Of a stretch of 64,000 nt of DNA, positions 62,454-64,000 are shown piece by piece (within the stretch, counting starts at the first letter, position 1; each line of letters begins with the position of its first letter). The notes beneath the pieces were generated by a model, which searched no databases, was not told the DNA's origin, and worked only from the letters and a program-made list of their open reading frames with translations. The translations under genes and the position numbers were made by a program. Source of the DNA: Cyprinodon diabolis (lineage: Eukaryota > Chordata > Actinopteri > Cyprinodontiformes > Cyprinodontidae); the NCBI GenBank assembly GCA_030533445.1, contig CM060065.1:4663474-4727473 (forward strand), given 5' to 3'.

Positions 62454-63209
62454 CTAAAAGGATTGCCAATTATTAATGTAGCCCACGTTTTCAGGACGCC
62501 ACCTAGACAACCTGCGGCTGAATGACGACATGCAGCTATACATGTCATCACTGGTCAGATCAGGGAGGGGACCAGAGAAAATTACGGAGTCCGACATTGT
62601 TTTGGCAAACTTACACACCGAAGCAACACTAATTTTAGTGACCTCCGATCGGCGTAACCGGTTATCATTACCGCCAGCGTGAATAACAATCTTACTGTAT
62701 TTGACCTTATCCTTAGCCAGCAGTTTCATGTAAGATTTGATGTCGCCCGTTCTGGCCACCGGCAAACATTTGACTATGGTCCCTGGTGTCTCTAATGCCA
62801 AGTTTCTGACTATGGAGCTGCCAATCACCAGAGTGGGCTTCTCAGTGGGTGTGTCACTGAGTGGGGAAAACCGGTTAGAAACGTGAACTTTTTGGTGGTG
62901 ACCAGTGGGCAGAGATCCATGACTACGCTTTCTGCGTACAGTTACCCAATCGCCTGGCTGCTCAGGCACTTTTGGAGGACAGTTACGTGGGGGGCCTACT
63001 TTAACTCCTGGATGTTCAACAGCCTGAAGCCTGGATTCTAACTCTGACACCCTCGCCTCCAAAGCTACAAAAATACTACACTTATTACACATCCCATTAT
63101 CACTAAAGGAGGCAGAGGAATAACTGAACATCTTACACAGAGTGCAGGAGGGAGGAAAGGAAGAAGGAAGAGTTGGAAAAGAGTCAAGGGAGGGAGAGAG
63201 AGAAGCCAT
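62454..63209 (-). pseudogene. L2 ORF1 with zinc motif, coiled coil and SGNH esterase domain
   Basis: The ATG at 63209 opens about 251 codons. A CTLC...CNKC pair (residues about 22-44) suggests a zinc-binding motif. ALEARVSELESRLQAVE (about 50-66) is a short coiled coil, probably for oligomerising. An SGNH/GDSL-esterase fold follows: VIGSSIVRNLAL (nucleophile block, here GSS rather than the usual GDS) and IVIHAGGNDNRL (block III). A stop at 62456-62454 replaces the tryptophan seen in the copy at 10098; the DGIHP block is still readable beyond it. Esterase ORF1 proteins are known from CR1 and zebrafish L2; they bind RNA and membranes, and their precise role is unsettled. Confidence 0.85.
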
Positions 63210-63429
63210 AGAGATGCTAAGCTAGCGCTAGCCTAGGCTAGCTACTCCTTACTATCAGCAATAATACTGTGTGAAATTGATATGTGCTCAGTAGAAAATT
63301 GCAGCAGAAGGCACTATTTTCTAAAGTGGTTCTGGTTAGTTAGAGTTACTTAGATACAGCGATATCACGGAAAAAATAACTTTAGATGGAGATCATCTGG
63401 ACATCAACAACACTCAGTAATCCAAACAG

Positions 63430-63592
63430 GAAGTGGACATAGAGATGAATGAAGAATGAAGCAGAATGGTGTAAAAGGGGTCTCTATGTCTTCCAGAGGT
63501 CTAAGCCTATAGCAGTATAACTATAGAGATAGCTCAGGATAAGCTGAGCCACTCTGACTATAAGCTTTATCAAAAAGGAAAGTTTTATTTCT
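63430..63592 (-). repeat. L2 3' UTR fragment upstream of the long L2
   Basis: GAATGAAGCAGAATGGTG, then TAAGCCTATAGCAGTATAAC and CTGACTATAAGCTTTATC, matching the L2 UTR/ORF2 junction. It lies just beyond the presumed 5' end of the 58760-63240 copy, so the two are separate insertions or a rearranged tandem. Confidence 0.75.
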
Positions 63593-64000
63593 AGCTGTTG
63601 TGTATGGATCTGGACACTAGCTGCAACTCTCTCTTTCCTTATTTAAGGAGGTACAACCTCAGTTTCATAATTTTATTTATTCTTTTGTTAGATTAGGTAA
63701 ACATGTGAAATTTGAAAAACATGTGTTCCTCAAGGTTCTTTCTTGGATGGGGGTTGGGAAATTCAGCGTTGTGATGAGAGCCTCAGGTGGTGGTTTTCAG
63801 TTTTCAATCAGGCTGCATAGGTGAACTGCCAGAATGCTTTGCTTGTGCTCTCAGTATTCCTGCAACATTTAACACTAGAGAGGCCTTCGGCCTTTCCCAT
63901 CAAGGACCATGAGATTGTGAAGGTGGAAAAAAAAAAAAAAAACACATCAAAACTTAGGGCTAATTGTCTTAAACAATTTTTTTTTTACTGGAGTTGGAAT

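Larger units (their letters stand above)
58760..63240 (-). mobile_element. L2-clade LINE, near full length, heavily decayed
   Basis: Antisense copy of the element at 10095: 3' tail (TTAATTCAGATTATTTATAT) at 58760, 3' UTR to about 59345, ORF2 59350-62339 in several frames, ORF1 62454-63209, and a 5' leader beginning with the palindromic GCTAGCGCTAGCCTAGGCTA near 63220. The 5' boundary is uncertain: it could extend to about 63430, where a separate L2 3' fragment starts. About 200 bases of the 3' tail are missing next to the terminus. Confidence 0.85.
51186..64000 (+). other. Start of a cadherin intron of at least 12.8 kb
   Basis: Opens with GTGAGT. I found no further cadherin exon before the window end. 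It contains a THAP-like trace, the RTE-type LINE, simple repeats and a long antisense L2, listed separately. Nothing recognised in 51186-51400, 51840-53449 (apart from a teleost repeat-like AACTTAGCGCTTTTGTCAC near 52766), 56708-57520, 57724-58759 and 63593-64000. Confidence 0.7.

Overview
The window looks like a gene-poor, AT-rich, repeat-dense stretch of a ray-finned (teleost-like) fish nuclear genome. The evidence is small coding exons with canonical GT/AG borders separated by introns of 11 to 20 kb, plus fish-type transposable elements: a chromodomain Ty3/Gypsy element of the Sushi type, L2-clade LINEs with an esterase ORF1, a GC-rich RTE/Rex3-like LINE with a (GATG)n tail, tRNA-derived SINEs, a PIF/Harbinger relic and several MITE families. 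I see no sign of prokaryotic or organelle DNA, CRISPR arrays or operons.

The only host gene I can support is a plus-strand cadherin seen as four consecutive exons (2506-2731, 22880-23084, 39627-39738, 50936-51185). Phases match across every junction, giving about 264 residues: the end of one extracellular cadherin (EC) repeat followed by two complete ones. The order of features (an unusual GARPPQF linker, then IVDENDCVPEF, then NINDEAPEFSQ) most resembles the large type III neural cadherin of Drosophila CadN and the vertebrate Hz-/neural-cadherin-like genes. Both ends of the gene lie outside the window.

Almost everything else is intronic mobile DNA. At 2843-8886 an antisense L2 3' UTR is split by a 5.1-kb Sushi-type Gypsy element with 5-bp target duplications. 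Its gag is intact, pol carries a nonsense codon and most of the integrase is deleted; it also has a clear self-priming signal. At 10053-14247 an L2 LINE sits inside a tRNA-derived SINE, between its A and B boxes. A Harbinger deletion derivative lies at 17653-18997, carrying a TA microsatellite. At 29158-30525 another antisense L2 tail is split by a 920-bp solo LTR of the same Gypsy group. At 53450-56698 there is a GC-rich RTE-type LINE, and at 58760-63240 a nearly full-length but decayed antisense L2.

Smaller repeated families include a TA-flanked, CAGT-ended MITE in three copies (1803, 48063, 50383), a long foldback MITE in two copies (702, 37783), an oppositely oriented pair of LINE 3' ends (14380 and 21960), a duplicated composite repeat (35529 and 42200) and many antisense L2 tails. 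All assignments come from reading the sequence and from remembered family motifs; no database search was run.
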